Shown here: positions 8,226 through 17,312 of the stretch, piece by piece
How positions within the stretch are numbered: the stretch's first letter is position 1
Layout of the letters: every line of letters begins with the position of its first letter
Source of the DNA: a bacterium
GTDB taxonomy: Bacteria; AUK180
Assembly (NCBI GenBank): GCA_023144005.1
Contig: JAGLGN010000024.1
Location: forward strand, 1 to 64,000
Length of the DNA: 64,000 bases
Direction: 5' to 3'
Notes under the pieces: generated by a model
What the model was told of the DNA's origin: nothing
The model's input: the letters and a program-made list of their open reading frames with translations, nothing else
Databases searched by the model: none
Made by a program: the position numbers and the translations under genes

Positions 8226-9446
8226 CTAGAGGAAGTTGTAATATCCAGTTCTCTTGTAGCCCAGGGTCACGATCTTGTCGATGTAGGCTACTGGATCTCT
8301 GAAGCAGTTCAGAAAGATCATCGATGCGATGATGAATGGTTTGTTTCGAGCTTCCTTGTATGTCTCTATCCTGAACTTTTCAAAGACGCCTTCGGAGACC
8401 TCTCCCTCTTCACAATTGACTCCCTGTACATCTGCGGGAAGGCAGTGAAGGTAAAGGGCGTTCCCGTCTTTAGTGGTCTTCATCATATCCTCATCGTAAT
8501 ACCAGTCCTTGTGCTTGGCGTTCTCCGCAAGGGCTTCTTTCTCAAGCTGTTTGAGGGCACCTTCGTTGTCGGGCTGCTTAATCAGTTCAGCCCTCTTCTT
8601 CATGACCCCGTACGGTGCCCAGCTTTTGGGATATACCACATCGGCGTCCTTGAAAGCCTCTTTCATGTTGTTCGTTACTGTGAATGATCCGCCGGATTCC
8701 TTGGCGAAACCACGGGCCTTATCCATCACTTCGGGAACGAGTTCGTATCCTTCGGGGTGTGCGAGGGTAACATCCATTCCGAACCTTGTCATAAGCCCGA
8801 TTATTCCCTGGGGGACCGAAAGGGGTTTTCCGTAACTCGCGGAGTATGCCCAGCTCATTACAATCTTTTTTTTCTTGAGATTTTCATAACTGCCGAGATA
8901 ATCCTTCACATGCATAAGATCAGCAAGGGTCTGAGTGGGGTGGTCCAGGTCGCACTGGAGGTTGATAACGGAAGGCCTGTGTCCCAGAACTTCTTTTTCA
9001 AAACCCTCGTCAAGCGCGGAGGCGACCTCTTTTTGAAAGTTGTGTCCCCTTCCGAGGTACATGTCATCTCTTATTCCTATTACCTGACTCAGAAACGATA
9101 TCATATTGGCGGTCTCCCTGACCGTCTCACCGTGGGCTATCTGTGACTTCGACTCGTCCATGTCCTGAACAGAAAGACCCAGAAGATCACACGCCGAGGC
9201 GAATGCCATCCTGGTTCTGGTCGACTTGTCTCTGAAGAACGACACTCCAAGACCGGTCTGGAATAACTTCAGTGAGACGTTGTGCCGATACAGGTACTTG
9301 ATTATCTCGGCAAGCTGAAGTACTGCCATGATATCGTCTTTGCTCTTGTCCCATGAGAGCAGGAAGTCTCTTCGGAACATGCTGAATTTCATCTTTTTGA
9401 ACTGGTAGAGTATCTGTTCCAGTTTCTGTGTATCTATGTTCATCAT
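8226..9446 (-). CDS. ygeW: YgeW family knotted carbamoyltransferase
   Basis: A 406-residue member of the aspartate/ornithine transcarbamoylase superfamily. The carbamoyl-phosphate loop SFFRDKSTRTR is at 69-79, HPTQTLAD at 169-176 and HCLPAD at 334-339. Length and motifs fit the YgeW branch, known from purine/selenium-linked clusters with YgeX, YgeY and xanthine dehydrogenase genes; its physiological substrate is not established. The start at 9446 overlaps the ygeY stop as ATGA and has AAAGGAG seven bases upstream. Being paired with ygeY and facing a molybdenum hydroxylase plus AllFGH, it probably handles carbamoyl transfer in purine or ureide breakdown (inference). Confidence 0.93.
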   Translation of the reverse strand: MMNIDTQKLEQILYQFKKMKFSMFRRDFLLSWDKSKDDIMAVLQLAEIIKYLYRHNVSLKLFQTGLGVSFFRDKSTRTRMAFASACDLLGLSVQDMDESKSQIAHGETVRETANMISFLSQVIGIRDDMYLGRGHNFQKEVASALDEGFEKEVLGHRPSVINLQCDLDHPTQTLADLMHVKDYLGSYENLKKKKIVMSWAYSASYGKPLSVPQGIIGLMTRFGMDVTLAHPEGYELVPEVMDKARGFAKESGGSFTVTNNMKEAFKDADVVYPKSWAPYGVMKKRAELIKQPDNEGALKQLEKEALAENAKHKDWYYDEDMMKTTKDGNALYLHCLPADVQGVNCEEGEVSEGVFEKFRIETYKEARNKPFIIASMIFLNCFRDPVAYIDKIVTLGYKRTGYYNFL

Positions 9447-10660
9447 TTTTTATCTCCTTTTATTTTAAGAAAGTTCTTCGGAAAAAGCGCGTACCATGCG
9501 GTGGCCTCAAGCAAATGGCTTATGGGCACATGTTCGTTGACAGCATGGGCGAATTTCTCGTTCCCCGGGCCGAAACCGATGGTGGGGATATCGAACATTC
9601 CGCGGGTAGCGACACCGTTGGTGGAAAAGGTCCAGATCCCGGGCTTGACCTTCTTTCCGTAAAGGTCCCTGCTTGTCTGCAGGCCTGCCTTCACCAGTGG
9701 ATGGCCCTCGGGCATGGCCCAGGCGGGGTAGTACTTCTCCGTGGGATAGCTGAGTCCCGTATAGCTGGGGGTATCGTATGTCAGTATTTCCACTTTCGCT
9801 TTCACACCGGTATTCTTGATCACGTCCTTTATCTGCTCCAGGACCTTCTTCTTCGGCTCGCTCATATTTATCCTTCTGTCAAGGTGAATATATGATCCGT
9901 CGGGGATGGCGCAGAGCGACGGGGTCTTGCAGTCGATGTATGTGACGGCAACGGATCCCTTTCCCAGAACCTGGTCATCGGAGTTCTTGAAAGTCGTATT
10001 CAGCTTCTCGATGGCACTGACGATCCTGCTCATCTTGTAAACGGCGTTGTCGCCTCGTTCAGGGGCTGAACCGTGCGCGGATCTTCCGCTGACGGAGATT
10101 CCTATTTCGACGCGGCCTCTCTGGCCTATATAGACGTTGGTGTTCGTTGGCTCCGTAATAATCAAGCAATCGGGTTTGATCTTTTCCTCTTTGTAAAGGT
10201 ACTGCCAGCACAGGCCGTCACAGTCCTCTTCCTGAACGGTTCCGGTAACATACAGGGTATAATCCCCGGTCAGTTCAAGGTCTTTTATGACCTTGCCTGC
10301 GTAAACCATACCCGCCATACCGGCTTTCTGATCAACAGCGCCTCTGCCGTAGATGTTTCCGTCCTCTACCTTTCCCTTGTGGGGATCCCACTTCCACAGA
10401 TCGGTATTACCGACACCCACGGTATCGATGTGAGCGTCCATTGCGATCACGGTCTTTCCTTTACCTATCCGGCCGATGACATTTCCCATCTTGTCGATCT
10501 TGACGCTATCGAAACCGACCTTCTTCATTTCCTCTTTTATACGCTGAGCAACCTTTTTTTCCTGACAGCTTTCACTGGGGATCGCGACTATGTCACGTAA
10601 AAATTTTACAATGTCCTTTTCGTATTTTTTCTTTATCATAGACAACAGTTCGTTTGTCAT
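9443..10660 (-). CDS. ygeY: YgeY family M20 metallohydrolase
   Basis: A 405-residue M20-type metallopeptidase/deacylase. The first metal ligand motif HID is at 77-79 within AMDAHIDTVG, the bridging Asp at 110 in GRGAVDQKAG, and the catalytic/ligand Glu pair at 144-145 in QEEDCDG; a dimerisation domain occupies the middle. It matches the YgeY hydrolases that accompany YgeW. These belong to a family with allantoate amidohydrolase and ArgE-like enzymes, so an N-carbamoyl or ureido substrate is plausible. GGAGGT lies eight bases before ATG 10660, behind a consensus promoter at 10713-10741. Confidence 0.93.
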   Translation of the reverse strand: MTNELLSMIKKKYEKDIVKFLRDIVAIPSESCQEKKVAQRIKEEMKKVGFDSVKIDKMGNVIGRIGKGKTVIAMDAHIDTVGVGNTDLWKWDPHKGKVEDGNIYGRGAVDQKAGMAGMVYAGKVIKDLELTGDYTLYVTGTVQEEDCDGLCWQYLYKEEKIKPDCLIITEPTNTNVYIGQRGRVEIGISVSGRSAHGSAPERGDNAVYKMSRIVSAIEKLNTTFKNSDDQVLGKGSVAVTYIDCKTPSLCAIPDGSYIHLDRRINMSEPKKKVLEQIKDVIKNTGVKAKVEILTYDTPSYTGLSYPTEKYYPAWAMPEGHPLVKAGLQTSRDLYGKKVKPGIWTFSTNGVATRGMFDIPTIGFGPGNEKFAHAVNEHVPISHLLEATAWYALFPKNFLKIKGDKK

Positions 10661-10712
10661 ATGTACTTACCTCCGGGCCTGATTTGACCTCTATTATGTT
10701 AAAATAGCATTG

Positions 10713-10741
10713 ATTATAATTTTATTATCCTTTTTTGTCAA
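10713..10741 (-). promoter_or_regulatory. Consensus sigma70 promoter for ygeY-ygeW
   Basis: On the minus strand TTGACA (10741-10736), a 17-base spacer and TATAAT (10718-10713), an exact match to both hexamers. The leader to ATG 10660 is about 45 bases and contains the GGAGGT ribosome-binding site. Confidence 0.8.
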
Positions 10742-10806
10742 TAGGGAGCCCAACTTTGCTGGGCCGTTGAGCGTGTATCGTTTCGCAACTACCGTCCCTG
10801 AGAATC

Positions 10807-10835
10807 TTGACTCTGAACCCCACAATCTTTATAAT
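10807..10835 (+). promoter_or_regulatory. Sigma70 promoter for the small barrel protein gene
   Basis: TTGACT (10807-10812), a 17-base spacer and TATAAT (10830-10835), followed by AGAGG and ATG 10855. It is divergent from the ygeY promoter 65 bases away, with an ACCGTCCCT repeat word at 10791 between them. Confidence 0.75.
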
Positions 10836-10854
10836 AAGTCAGCAGAGGTTGTAA

Positions 10855-11280
10855 ATGAAAAGAATTTTAGTTTTAATAATGATCGTTTTCGTACTTTCAA
10901 ATATCAGCAGCATTGGAATCGGTATCATGGCGGGTTCTCCCTCGGGACTGTCACTGAAATTCGGCAGGATGCATTTTGCCGTAGGATTCAGTACCTTCAA
11001 GGGTGAGAATTATGCGCTTCACTTCACTTATGAGATACCATTCAAAATAGATTTCAGTAACGGAAATGTGATCCCTATGTATATAGGCCTTGGAATATAT
11101 GGCCAGGATACCGGCGATTTCGGTCTGGGAGTTCGCTTTCCGATCGGTATTCAATTCTGGCTCGCCTCCAATCTGGTCTTCTTCGGAGAAGTGACCGCGG
11201 CATATTCGTTTATGCCCGAGACTAAATTCCATGTTTTCGGCGGCCTTGGGCTCCGGCTGCATTTCAAGATCACAAAATAG
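10855..11280 (+). CDS. Small secreted, probably outer-membrane beta-barrel protein
   Basis: 141 residues with an N-terminal signal peptide (about 1-20) and then alternating hydrophobic/aromatic strands, Gly-rich turns and a C-terminal strand ending in Leu-His-Phe-Lys. The pattern of about eight short amphipathic strands fits a small eight-stranded barrel such as those in OmpA/OmpW-like families, but no family motif is specific enough to name. It has its own promoter and a repeat-filled spacer downstream, so it seems monocistronic. AGAGG six bases before the ATG supports the start. Confidence 0.72.
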   Translation: MKRILVLIMIVFVLSNISSIGIGIMAGSPSGLSLKFGRMHFAVGFSTFKGENYALHFTYEIPFKIDFSNGNVIPMYIGLGIYGQDTGDFGLGVRFPIGIQFWLASNLVFFGEVTAAYSFMPETKFHVFGGLGLRLHFKITK

Positions 11281-11563
11281 TGCACGCTGCGCGGGCAAGT
11301 GCACAAGGCACAAGGGACAAGTGTACAAGGCACAAGGCACAGGGGACAAGAGCACAAGTGCAAAGTGGAAAAATACAATTAGAGAAGAGGTTAGAGGTTG
11401 GAGGTTGGTGCAGAGGGGAATAAGAGAAATTGACAATGGACAATTGACAATGGATAATTATTCTTAATACCCTCCCCATTGCTCCCTATACTTAAACCTA
11501 TCACCTTATCACCGTATCATCCTATCACCCATTTCGCTGCGCGCCACCGTGCAACGGCGGTGG
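11281..11563. repeat. Mosaic of heptanucleotide repeats, no gene
   Basis: Blocks in order: GGACAAG/GCACAAG heptads (11300-11360), GAGGTTA/GAGGTTG heptads (11387-11408), TTGACAATGGACAA heptads (11430-11458), a CTTATCACCTTATCACC block (11495-11535) and a CCACCG...CGGTGG hairpin (11544-11563). The sequence TTGACA, 17 bases, GATAAT (11430-11458) is promoter-like but lies about 160 bases from the next gene. The short open frames here are products of the 7-bp periodicity and are not genes. Confidence 0.85.
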
Positions 11564-11568
11564 AATAC

Positions 11569-11597
11569 TTGAAAATAAACAGTGAATGGGATAAAAT
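11569..11597 (+). promoter_or_regulatory. Probable promoter for the CreD-like/NlpC gene pair
   Basis: TTGAAA (11569-11574), a 17-base spacer and TAAAAT (11592-11597), followed by AAGGAGGT and ATG 11619. Confidence 0.6.
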
Positions 11598-11618
11598 AAA
11601 CAGTAAGAAGGAGGTCAT

Positions 11619-12824
11619 ATGGTAAAGAAGATCTTGCCAATTATCGCGATATTTGTAGTATCATGGATTGCATGGGGAATTCTCGGAAGTGTAACTTCCT
11701 TGAGATCAGGTAATATGTATTCATCGATCAAGAAATCGGTAGCATCTTTGTGGGGAAGCGAACAGGTTCAATATCAACCTATTATCAAATGGTTTACTTA
11801 TCAGCAGAAATTAGATAAGGACGGAAAGAGATATACTCATACGATAACTCACAATATTCCCCTTGATTCAAGTGATATTGATGTAAATCTGAATTACGAA
11901 CCCAGAAAGAAGGGCTTGCTCTGGTATAATCTTTATAAAGTGGCTTTTTCCGGTGAATATGTCTTCAATACCGAGAATGTCAATTCAAAGAAAGTTACTG
12001 TTTACTTCACTATGCCATCGGATAGAACGATATATGATGACTTCCGATTCTCGGTTAACGGTGAGCAGATCGACCTTGACATCAGTTCGAATGTTATCTC
12101 GTATGAGTTTAATATTAATAAGATGGAGAAGATAAGCTTCTCGGTCGCCTATGTGTCCCGTGGCAGCGACATTTGGGAGTATGGTTTTTCTCAGTATGAC
12201 AGTATTGGCAAGATAAAGAACTTTTCTCTCAATATAGGAACCGATTTCCTCGATTATGATTTCCCGGAGGATACCATATCACCGACCACGAAAACTGAAA
12301 ATGAGGGAAAAAATCTGCTCACATGGAAATTTGAGAATCTTCTTTCCGGCTTTAATATCGGGGTAAAGGTTCCTGATAAATTAAATCCGGGACCATGGGT
12401 CGCTAAGGTCAGTTACTTTGCGCCGGTATCCCTGCTTTTCTTTTTCATTGTGATCTTCGTAATAAGTCTTTTGGGAAAGATAGACCTTCACCCGATGCAT
12501 TTTCTTTTCCTTGCCGCATCATTCTTTTCTTTTCACCTGCTTTTAGCATATTTGGCGGATCACATACCGCTATTACTGGCATTCTCCATATCATCAGTTG
12601 TATCGATCTTCCTTGTCGTTTCATATCTGAGGATAGTAGCTGGCGCGAAATTCGCCTTTTTTAAGGCTGGGATAGCTCAGCTTATTTATCTGGTGATCTT
12701 TACTTATGTGCACTTTTTTGAAGGGTATTCAGGATTAATGGTAACTATTATGTCCATCATCACACTCTTTATACTGATGCAGCTCACTGCAAAAGTTGAT
12801 TGGAATAAGATCGGAAAGAATTAA
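11619..12824 (+). CDS. CreD-like inner membrane protein
   Basis: 401 residues: an N-terminal membrane helix (about 5-27), a beta-rich extracytoplasmic region (about 50-260), and five or six C-terminal helices. The C-terminal part has the order seen in CreD inner-membrane proteins: HPMHFLFLAASFFSFHLLL, then LADHIPLLLAF, paired helices, and a terminal LTAKVDW. CreD proteins are linked to envelope stress and beta-lactam tolerance in proteobacteria. This one is shorter in the periplasmic part and more diverged, so CreD-like is as far as I go. It is followed nine bases later by an NlpC/P60 lipoprotein gene. Confidence 0.7.
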   Translation: MVKKILPIIAIFVVSWIAWGILGSVTSLRSGNMYSSIKKSVASLWGSEQVQYQPIIKWFTYQQKLDKDGKRYTHTITHNIPLDSSDIDVNLNYEPRKKGLLWYNLYKVAFSGEYVFNTENVNSKKVTVYFTMPSDRTIYDDFRFSVNGEQIDLDISSNVISYEFNINKMEKISFSVAYVSRGSDIWEYGFSQYDSIGKIKNFSLNIGTDFLDYDFPEDTISPTTKTENEGKNLLTWKFENLLSGFNIGVKVPDKLNPGPWVAKVSYFAPVSLLFFFIVIFVISLLGKIDLHPMHFLFLAASFFSFHLLLAYLADHIPLLLAFSISSVVSIFLVVSYLRIVAGAKFAFFKAGIAQLIYLVIFTYVHFFEGYSGLMVTIMSIITLFILMQLTAKVDWNKIGKN

Positions 12825-12833
12825 GGGTATTAT

Positions 12834-13328
12834 ATGAAAAAAATATTTAAGACGAGAGTTCTAATCGGCTTATGTATTTTTACGGCAGTATTATTCTCCG
12901 GCTGTTCCGGCCTGGTGGTAATTGAGGAAACGGGCTTCATCGGTTCTTCCGGAGAATTCGGAAAACTTGTCGTAAAAAGAGCGATGAAATACAAGGGCTG
13001 TCCATACAAATACGGCGGTAAGGATAAGAAGGGATTTGATTGTTCCGGCCTTGTGTACAGAGTATTTTCCGACCTCGGCGTAACATTATCCAGATCTTCG
13101 AAGGATCAGGTCAAAGAAGGCAGGGAGATACCCAGAGGCAAAGAACGCCCCGGTGATCTGATATTTTTTCTGATCACATCCAAGACCAAGCCCAGCCATG
13201 TGGGTATCGTGGTCTCCAAAGGGAAGATGATACACAGCCCTTCAAGCGGCAAGAAAGTCAGTGTCTCCGAATATACCGGCAACCCTTATTGGGAGCCGAA
13301 GATCTTCAAGATTATACGGGTGAAATAG
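12834..13328 (+). CDS. NlpC/P60 family lipoprotein
   Basis: 164 residues with a lipoprotein signal (lipobox LFSGC, Cys at about 23) and an NlpC/P60 peptidase domain at about 45-160. The catalytic Cys is in FDCSGLVYR, the His in PSHVGIVV and a further conserved His in MIHSPSSG. Such enzymes cleave D-Glu-(m)DAP or related bonds in cell-wall peptides. It lies nine bases after the CreD-like gene, so the two form a cell-envelope pair. A GGTACAAG heptad block begins right at its stop codon. Confidence 0.93.
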   Translation: MKKIFKTRVLIGLCIFTAVLFSGCSGLVVIEETGFIGSSGEFGKLVVKRAMKYKGCPYKYGGKDKKGFDCSGLVYRVFSDLGVTLSRSSKDQVKEGREIPRGKERPGDLIFFLITSKTKPSHVGIVVSKGKMIHSPSSGKKVSVSEYTGNPYWEPKIFKIIRVK

Positions 13329-13595
13329 GTACAAGGTACAAGGGACAAGTAGAAGAAAGTGTGAAGTGTGAAGTAGGGAGAAAGACAAGATGAAAAAACT
13401 GGATGCCACGCTTCGCTCTGCATGACCGTTCCCAATCCTTCATTATAATCTGCTTCTTGTGTATCCCCTCTATTCATTTTTCTATACTTAAGCCTATCAC
13501 CTTATCACCTTATCATCCTACAACCTGGCTATCTATTTTCCCACTTTACACTTCACACATCACACTTCATACTAGCCACGCCCCTGCGGGGCTGC
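13329..13595. repeat. Mosaic intergenic repeats, no gene
   Basis: GGTACAAG/GGACAAG heptads, a GTGAAGT heptad block, a hairpin-type repeat (GGATGCCACGCTTCGCTCTGC, 13402-13421) also found at 48778, the CTTATCACC block near 13495-13525, a CACTTTACACTTCACAC block, and a GCCCC-TGC-GGGGC hairpin (13580-13592). The last abuts the xdh promoter. Confidence 0.8.
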
Positions 13596-13624
13596 TTGCC
13601 GTTATCCGCATAATATGGTATAAT
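13596..13624 (+). promoter_or_regulatory. Promoter for the molybdenum hydroxylase operon
   Basis: TTGCCG (13596-13601), a 17-base spacer and TATAAT (13619-13624). The first gene starts 36 bases later after AGGAGGT. Confidence 0.65.
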
Positions 13625-13660
13625 AAAGACCGTGTTAGGAAATAGGTACAGGAGGTCGTA

Positions 13661-14500
13661 TTGGAGAATTTTGAGTTCATAAGCCCGATCACTATCAAAG
13701 GTGCTGTCAACCAGTATAAAAAAGGTGCAAATAATTATTATCTTGCCGGAGGGACGGATCTTATCGTATTGATGAGAGAAGGAATACTTGTCCCGGAGAA
13801 GATCATCGACCTGAAAACAGCGGGATTGCCCTCGGGGATCAAAAAATTAAAGACCGAGATACGCATAGGTGCCCTGGCAACATTATCCGAGATCGAACAC
13901 TCTTCGTTTATCAGAAAAGAGATCCCGTTTTTGGCAGAAGCCGCAGGTAAGCTGGGATCTCCACTGACACGCAATCGCGCTACCATCGGTGGAAATCTCT
14001 GTAATGCCTCACCCGCCGCGGACACGGCAACTCCGCTTATCGCTGTGGAAGCGAAGTTCATTCTGAGCGACGGCAAAAAAGAGCGCAGGGTCAAGGCAGA
14101 GGAATTTTTCAAAGGCGTGAAACAAACAGATTTGAAAAAAGGCGAACTCTTAAAGGAGATCGTGATCCCAAGATCAGCGGGCAAAGGGATCTTCTATAAA
14201 AAATCAAGGATCAAATTAGTTGACCTTGCCACCGTTAATATGACGGTGTACAGGGCAAAGAAAAAATACCGCATAGTGATAGGCGCATGTCATATTACTC
14301 CGCTTCGTATCCGTGCCGCGGAAGAGAAATTAAACAAAGCCAAAAAGATCGATCTTGCTCTGATAAATGATGCGGCTGCGCTCGTTATCAAAACCATTAA
14401 ACCCATCTCGGATATGAGGGGTTCCGCGGAATACAGAAAGCAATTGGTGAAAACACATGTCACCCGGCTTATCGGTGAGTTAGCCGGTGTGGAGGTGTGA
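13661..14500 (+). CDS. Xanthine dehydrogenase-type FAD-binding subunit
   Basis: 279 residues, the usual length of a stand-alone FAD subunit (XdhB/CoxM type). The FAD-binding segments YLAGGTDLIVLMREG (about 27-41) and TIGGNLCNASPAADTATP (about 108-126) are clear, followed by the C-terminal CO-dehydrogenase-flavoprotein domain. It passes electrons from the iron-sulphur subunit to NAD+ or another acceptor. The start is a TTG at 13661, since AGGAGGT lies immediately upstream and no ATG is available before the conserved region. Its stop is followed two bases later by the iron-sulphur subunit start. Confidence 0.93.
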   Translation: MENFEFISPITIKGAVNQYKKGANNYYLAGGTDLIVLMREGILVPEKIIDLKTAGLPSGIKKLKTEIRIGALATLSEIEHSSFIRKEIPFLAEAAGKLGSPLTRNRATIGGNLCNASPAADTATPLIAVEAKFILSDGKKERRVKAEEFFKGVKQTDLKKGELLKEIVIPRSAGKGIFYKKSRIKLVDLATVNMTVYRAKKKYRIVIGACHITPLRIRAAEEKLNKAKKIDLALINDAAALVIKTIKPISDMRGSAEYRKQLVKTHVTRLIGELAGVEV

Positions 14501-14502
14501 AA

Positions 14503-14991
14503 ATGTCTAAGGATATCACATTAAATGTCAATGGAATAGATCATCATGTAAATATTCAGGGCAATGAGACCTTACTGAAGGTTCTGCGGGATAAATTGGG
14601 GCTCACCGCGGCAAAAGAAGGCTGCGGAGCCGGCGAATGCGGTGCCTGTGCAGTTATTTATAACGGGTCTCCGGCAAGTTCCTGCCTGATCCTTGCCATT
14701 GAAGCGGAGGGAGTCGAGATACTTACATTGGAAGGGATAACCCCAAAAGACCATCTTCATCCCATTCAGCAGGCCTTTATCGACAAGGGCGCGGTGCAAT
14801 GCGGATTCTGCACACCCGGTATGATCGTAACAACATATTCTCTCTTGAAATCCAATCCCGATCCCACCGAGGAAGAGATCAAAAAAGCCATAAGCGGAAA
14901 CCTATGCAGGTGTACGGGTTATGTGCAGATCATCGAGGCGATAAGGGAAGCGGCCCGCAGATTGAAAAGAAGCAAAGGGAGACGGAAATGA
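14503..14991 (+). CDS. Xanthine dehydrogenase-type 2Fe-2S subunit
   Basis: 162 residues. The plant-type 2Fe-2S cluster ligands are C41, C46, C49 (GCGAGECGAC) and C61. The second, helical-bundle cluster has QCGFC (about 99-103) and CRC (about 134-136). This is the small subunit of the molybdenum hydroxylase. ATG 14503 with GGAGG seven bases upstream is preferred to GTG 14497. The stop overlaps the large-subunit ATG by four bases. Confidence 0.95.
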   Translation: MSKDITLNVNGIDHHVNIQGNETLLKVLRDKLGLTAAKEGCGAGECGACAVIYNGSPASSCLILAIEAEGVEILTLEGITPKDHLHPIQQAFIDKGAVQCGFCTPGMIVTTYSLLKSNPDPTEEEIKKAISGNLCRCTGYVQIIEAIREAARRLKRSKGRRK

Positions 14992-17312
14992 AAAACTACA
15001 TCAATTTAGGCAGGGATGTTAATCGCCTTGACGGTTATGATAAGGTTTCAGGCAATGCAAAATATATCGCCGATTATGAATTTCCGGGTATGCTTTACGC
15101 AAAAGTGCTGAGAAGCCCACATCCTCATGCGGAAATAATTTCGATCAATACATCTGCCGCAGAAAAAATGGAAGGTGTTATCGCTGTTACACATTCGGGT
15201 AAATGCTCTCATAAAATGGGCCTTTATCTGGTTGACCGCCCGGTATTCGCAACTGGTAAGGTCCGTTTCAAAGGTGAGCCGGTCGCTGCTGTCGCCGCAT
15301 TGACGGAGGATATCGCTGCCGCAGCGATCAAGAAGATAAAGGTCAGATATAAAATGCTGCCTCTGGTTGACAATATAGAAGATGCCCTTAAGAAGAATGC
15401 TACACTGGTGCATCCCGACCTGATGAAGTATTCATATCTGCCCATATACTATCCCAAGAAGGGCACCAATATCTTTAATCATTTTCCCTTGAGAAAGGGC
15501 GATATAAAAAAAGGATTCAAGCAGTCGCATAAAATATACGAGAATGAATTCACATTACCTCAGATACAGCATGTTCCGATGGAGCCGCATGGCGCGCTCG
15601 CCAAGTGGGACAGAAACGATAAACTTACCGTTTATTCATCGGTGCAGTCTCCCTTTACTCTCCGCAATCTCTTGAGACTGGCATTCGGGCTTTCCCATAA
15701 GGATGTCCGCGTAATAGCCCCATATGTAGGCGGTGGTTTCGGTGGAAAGGCAGGTATCAATATGGAACCGCTTGCTGTTGCGCTCGCAAAAGAAGCCAAG
15801 GGCAAATGGATAAAATTGATCTTCTCCAGAGAAGAGGTCTTTTTAGGGACAACGGTGAGGCAGGCGATGAGAGCCAGGGTGAAAACCGGTATCTCGAAGA
15901 ACGGCCGTATCATTGCGGAAGATATCGAGATGGTCTTTGACGGCGGCGCTTATGCCGAATACGGGACAAATGTTGTCCGCGCGGCCGGGTACACCTGTAT
16001 AGGCCCGTATGATATTGAAAATGTCAAGGGCGATACATACGGAGTATATACCAATCATCTTGTCGGCGGCGCATTCCGCGGCTTCGGACATGGAGAGCTG
16101 CATTGGGCGGTAGAATCCCAGATGGATATCATTGCCAATGATCTGAAAATGGACCCGGCGGAATTCCGGCGGCTTAATGTGCTGAAGCCGGGCTCAATAA
16201 ACTCCATGGGTGAGAAGATAACGAAACACACCGGAAATATGGTGGCGTGTATCGATGCCGTTGCCAAGGATCTCAAATGGGGTAAGTCGTCAAAGAAGCC
16301 GGCTAAGCCGTATATCAAGAGAGGCAAGGGCCTCGCGGTACTGGAAAAAGCTCCCGCAATGCCCGCGAACGCAACCTCCTGTGCAAGAGTGAAATTCAAT
16401 GAAGACGCAACTGTCATCGTACATTTCTCCGGTATGGAGATCGGCCAGGGCTGTATAACCGCTTTGACGCAGATCGCAGCGGAGCGTCTGAAAATGGATG
16501 TTTCCAAGCTACACGCGGCAGGGCTTCCAGATACTGATTTTTCACCCTATGAATGGCAGACCGTCGCTTCAAGAATAACCTGGGCGGTCGGCAATGCTAT
16601 CATAAATGCGGTCGATGATGCCCACGCGAAGATCAAGAAGGTCGCGGCAAAGGTCTTGAAGGTAAAGACATCTCAACTGGATATTGACGGTGAAAAGGTT
16701 TTTGTCATAGGCAATAAAAGAAAGAGCATAGCATTACCTCTGATCATCATGGGATATCAATACCCGGACGGCCATACGATCGGCGGCCCGGTAGAGGGTG
16801 TTGGTACATTTACTCCCAATCTGACAAATCTGGACGCGAAGACCGGACAGGGGCATGCCGCCGCTGAATGGACCTTCGGATGTGAAGGCGCGGAGATCGA
16901 GGTTGATACCAGAACGGGCGAGATGAAGATACTGAATCTTGTCGGCGCTTTTGATCTTGGTACCGTTATCAATCCCTCGACCGCAAGAGGTCAGATAATC
17001 GGAGGAATGATACAGGGTCTGGGTTCTGCGGTTCTGGAAGAACTGAAGTACAAAGACGGAAAGATAGCTAATCCCTCATTTGTGGATTATAAGATACCTA
17101 CCGCAGCAGACCTTCCCGATAAGATCAAGCACATATTTATACAGACGCCGGATGACGGCGGTCCGTTCGGGGCAAGGGCGATCGGTGAGCATCCGATGAT
17201 CTCGATACCCCCCGCTATCGCCAATGCGATCTATGACGCGATCGGGGTACGAATAAAAGCCCTTCCGCTGACCGATGAGAAGATACTGTCTTCCCTGAAG
17301 GAGAAAAAGTAA
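14988..17312 (+). CDS. Molybdenum hydroxylase large subunit (xanthine dehydrogenase family)
   Basis: 775 residues from ATG 14988, which overlaps the previous stop as ATGA. The Mo-pterin binding loops GGGFGGKAG (about 248) and GAFRGFGHGE (about 360) are present, as is the catalytic Glu in GARAIGEHP (about 733). The family includes xanthine, nicotinate, aldehyde and CO dehydrogenases and motifs alone do not fix the substrate. Linkage to AllFGH, YgeW and YgeY argues for a purine. The next gene starts on the base after its stop, so this subunit is coupled to the AllH-like gene. Confidence 0.93.
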   Translation: MKNYINLGRDVNRLDGYDKVSGNAKYIADYEFPGMLYAKVLRSPHPHAEIISINTSAAEKMEGVIAVTHSGKCSHKMGLYLVDRPVFATGKVRFKGEPVAAVAALTEDIAAAAIKKIKVRYKMLPLVDNIEDALKKNATLVHPDLMKYSYLPIYYPKKGTNIFNHFPLRKGDIKKGFKQSHKIYENEFTLPQIQHVPMEPHGALAKWDRNDKLTVYSSVQSPFTLRNLLRLAFGLSHKDVRVIAPYVGGGFGGKAGINMEPLAVALAKEAKGKWIKLIFSREEVFLGTTVRQAMRARVKTGISKNGRIIAEDIEMVFDGGAYAEYGTNVVRAAGYTCIGPYDIENVKGDTYGVYTNHLVGGAFRGFGHGELHWAVESQMDIIANDLKMDPAEFRRLNVLKPGSINSMGEKITKHTGNMVACIDAVAKDLKWGKSSKKPAKPYIKRGKGLAVLEKAPAMPANATSCARVKFNEDATVIVHFSGMEIGQGCITALTQIAAERLKMDVSKLHAAGLPDTDFSPYEWQTVASRITWAVGNAIINAVDDAHAKIKKVAAKVLKVKTSQLDIDGEKVFVIGNKRKSIALPLIIMGYQYPDGHTIGGPVEGVGTFTPNLTNLDAKTGQGHAAAEWTFGCEGAEIEVDTRTGEMKILNLVGAFDLGTVINPSTARGQIIGGMIQGLGSAVLEELKYKDGKIANPSFVDYKIPTAADLPDKIKHIFIQTPDDGGPFGARAIGEHPMISIPPAIANAIYDAIGVRIKALPLTDEKILSSLKEKK

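Noticed and set aside
11270-11479. Open frames on both strands with Cys/Pro/Leu repeats (also around 23368-23636, 48284-48938 and 63445-63681)
   Set aside because: They are translations of 7-bp-period repeats, have no ribosome-binding sites and repeat the same seven-residue patterns in several frames.
14799-14987. N-terminal extension of the molybdenum subunit from an ATG at 14799
   Set aside because: That frame lies inside the iron-sulphur subunit gene; ATG 14988 gives the normal family start with an ATGA overlap.
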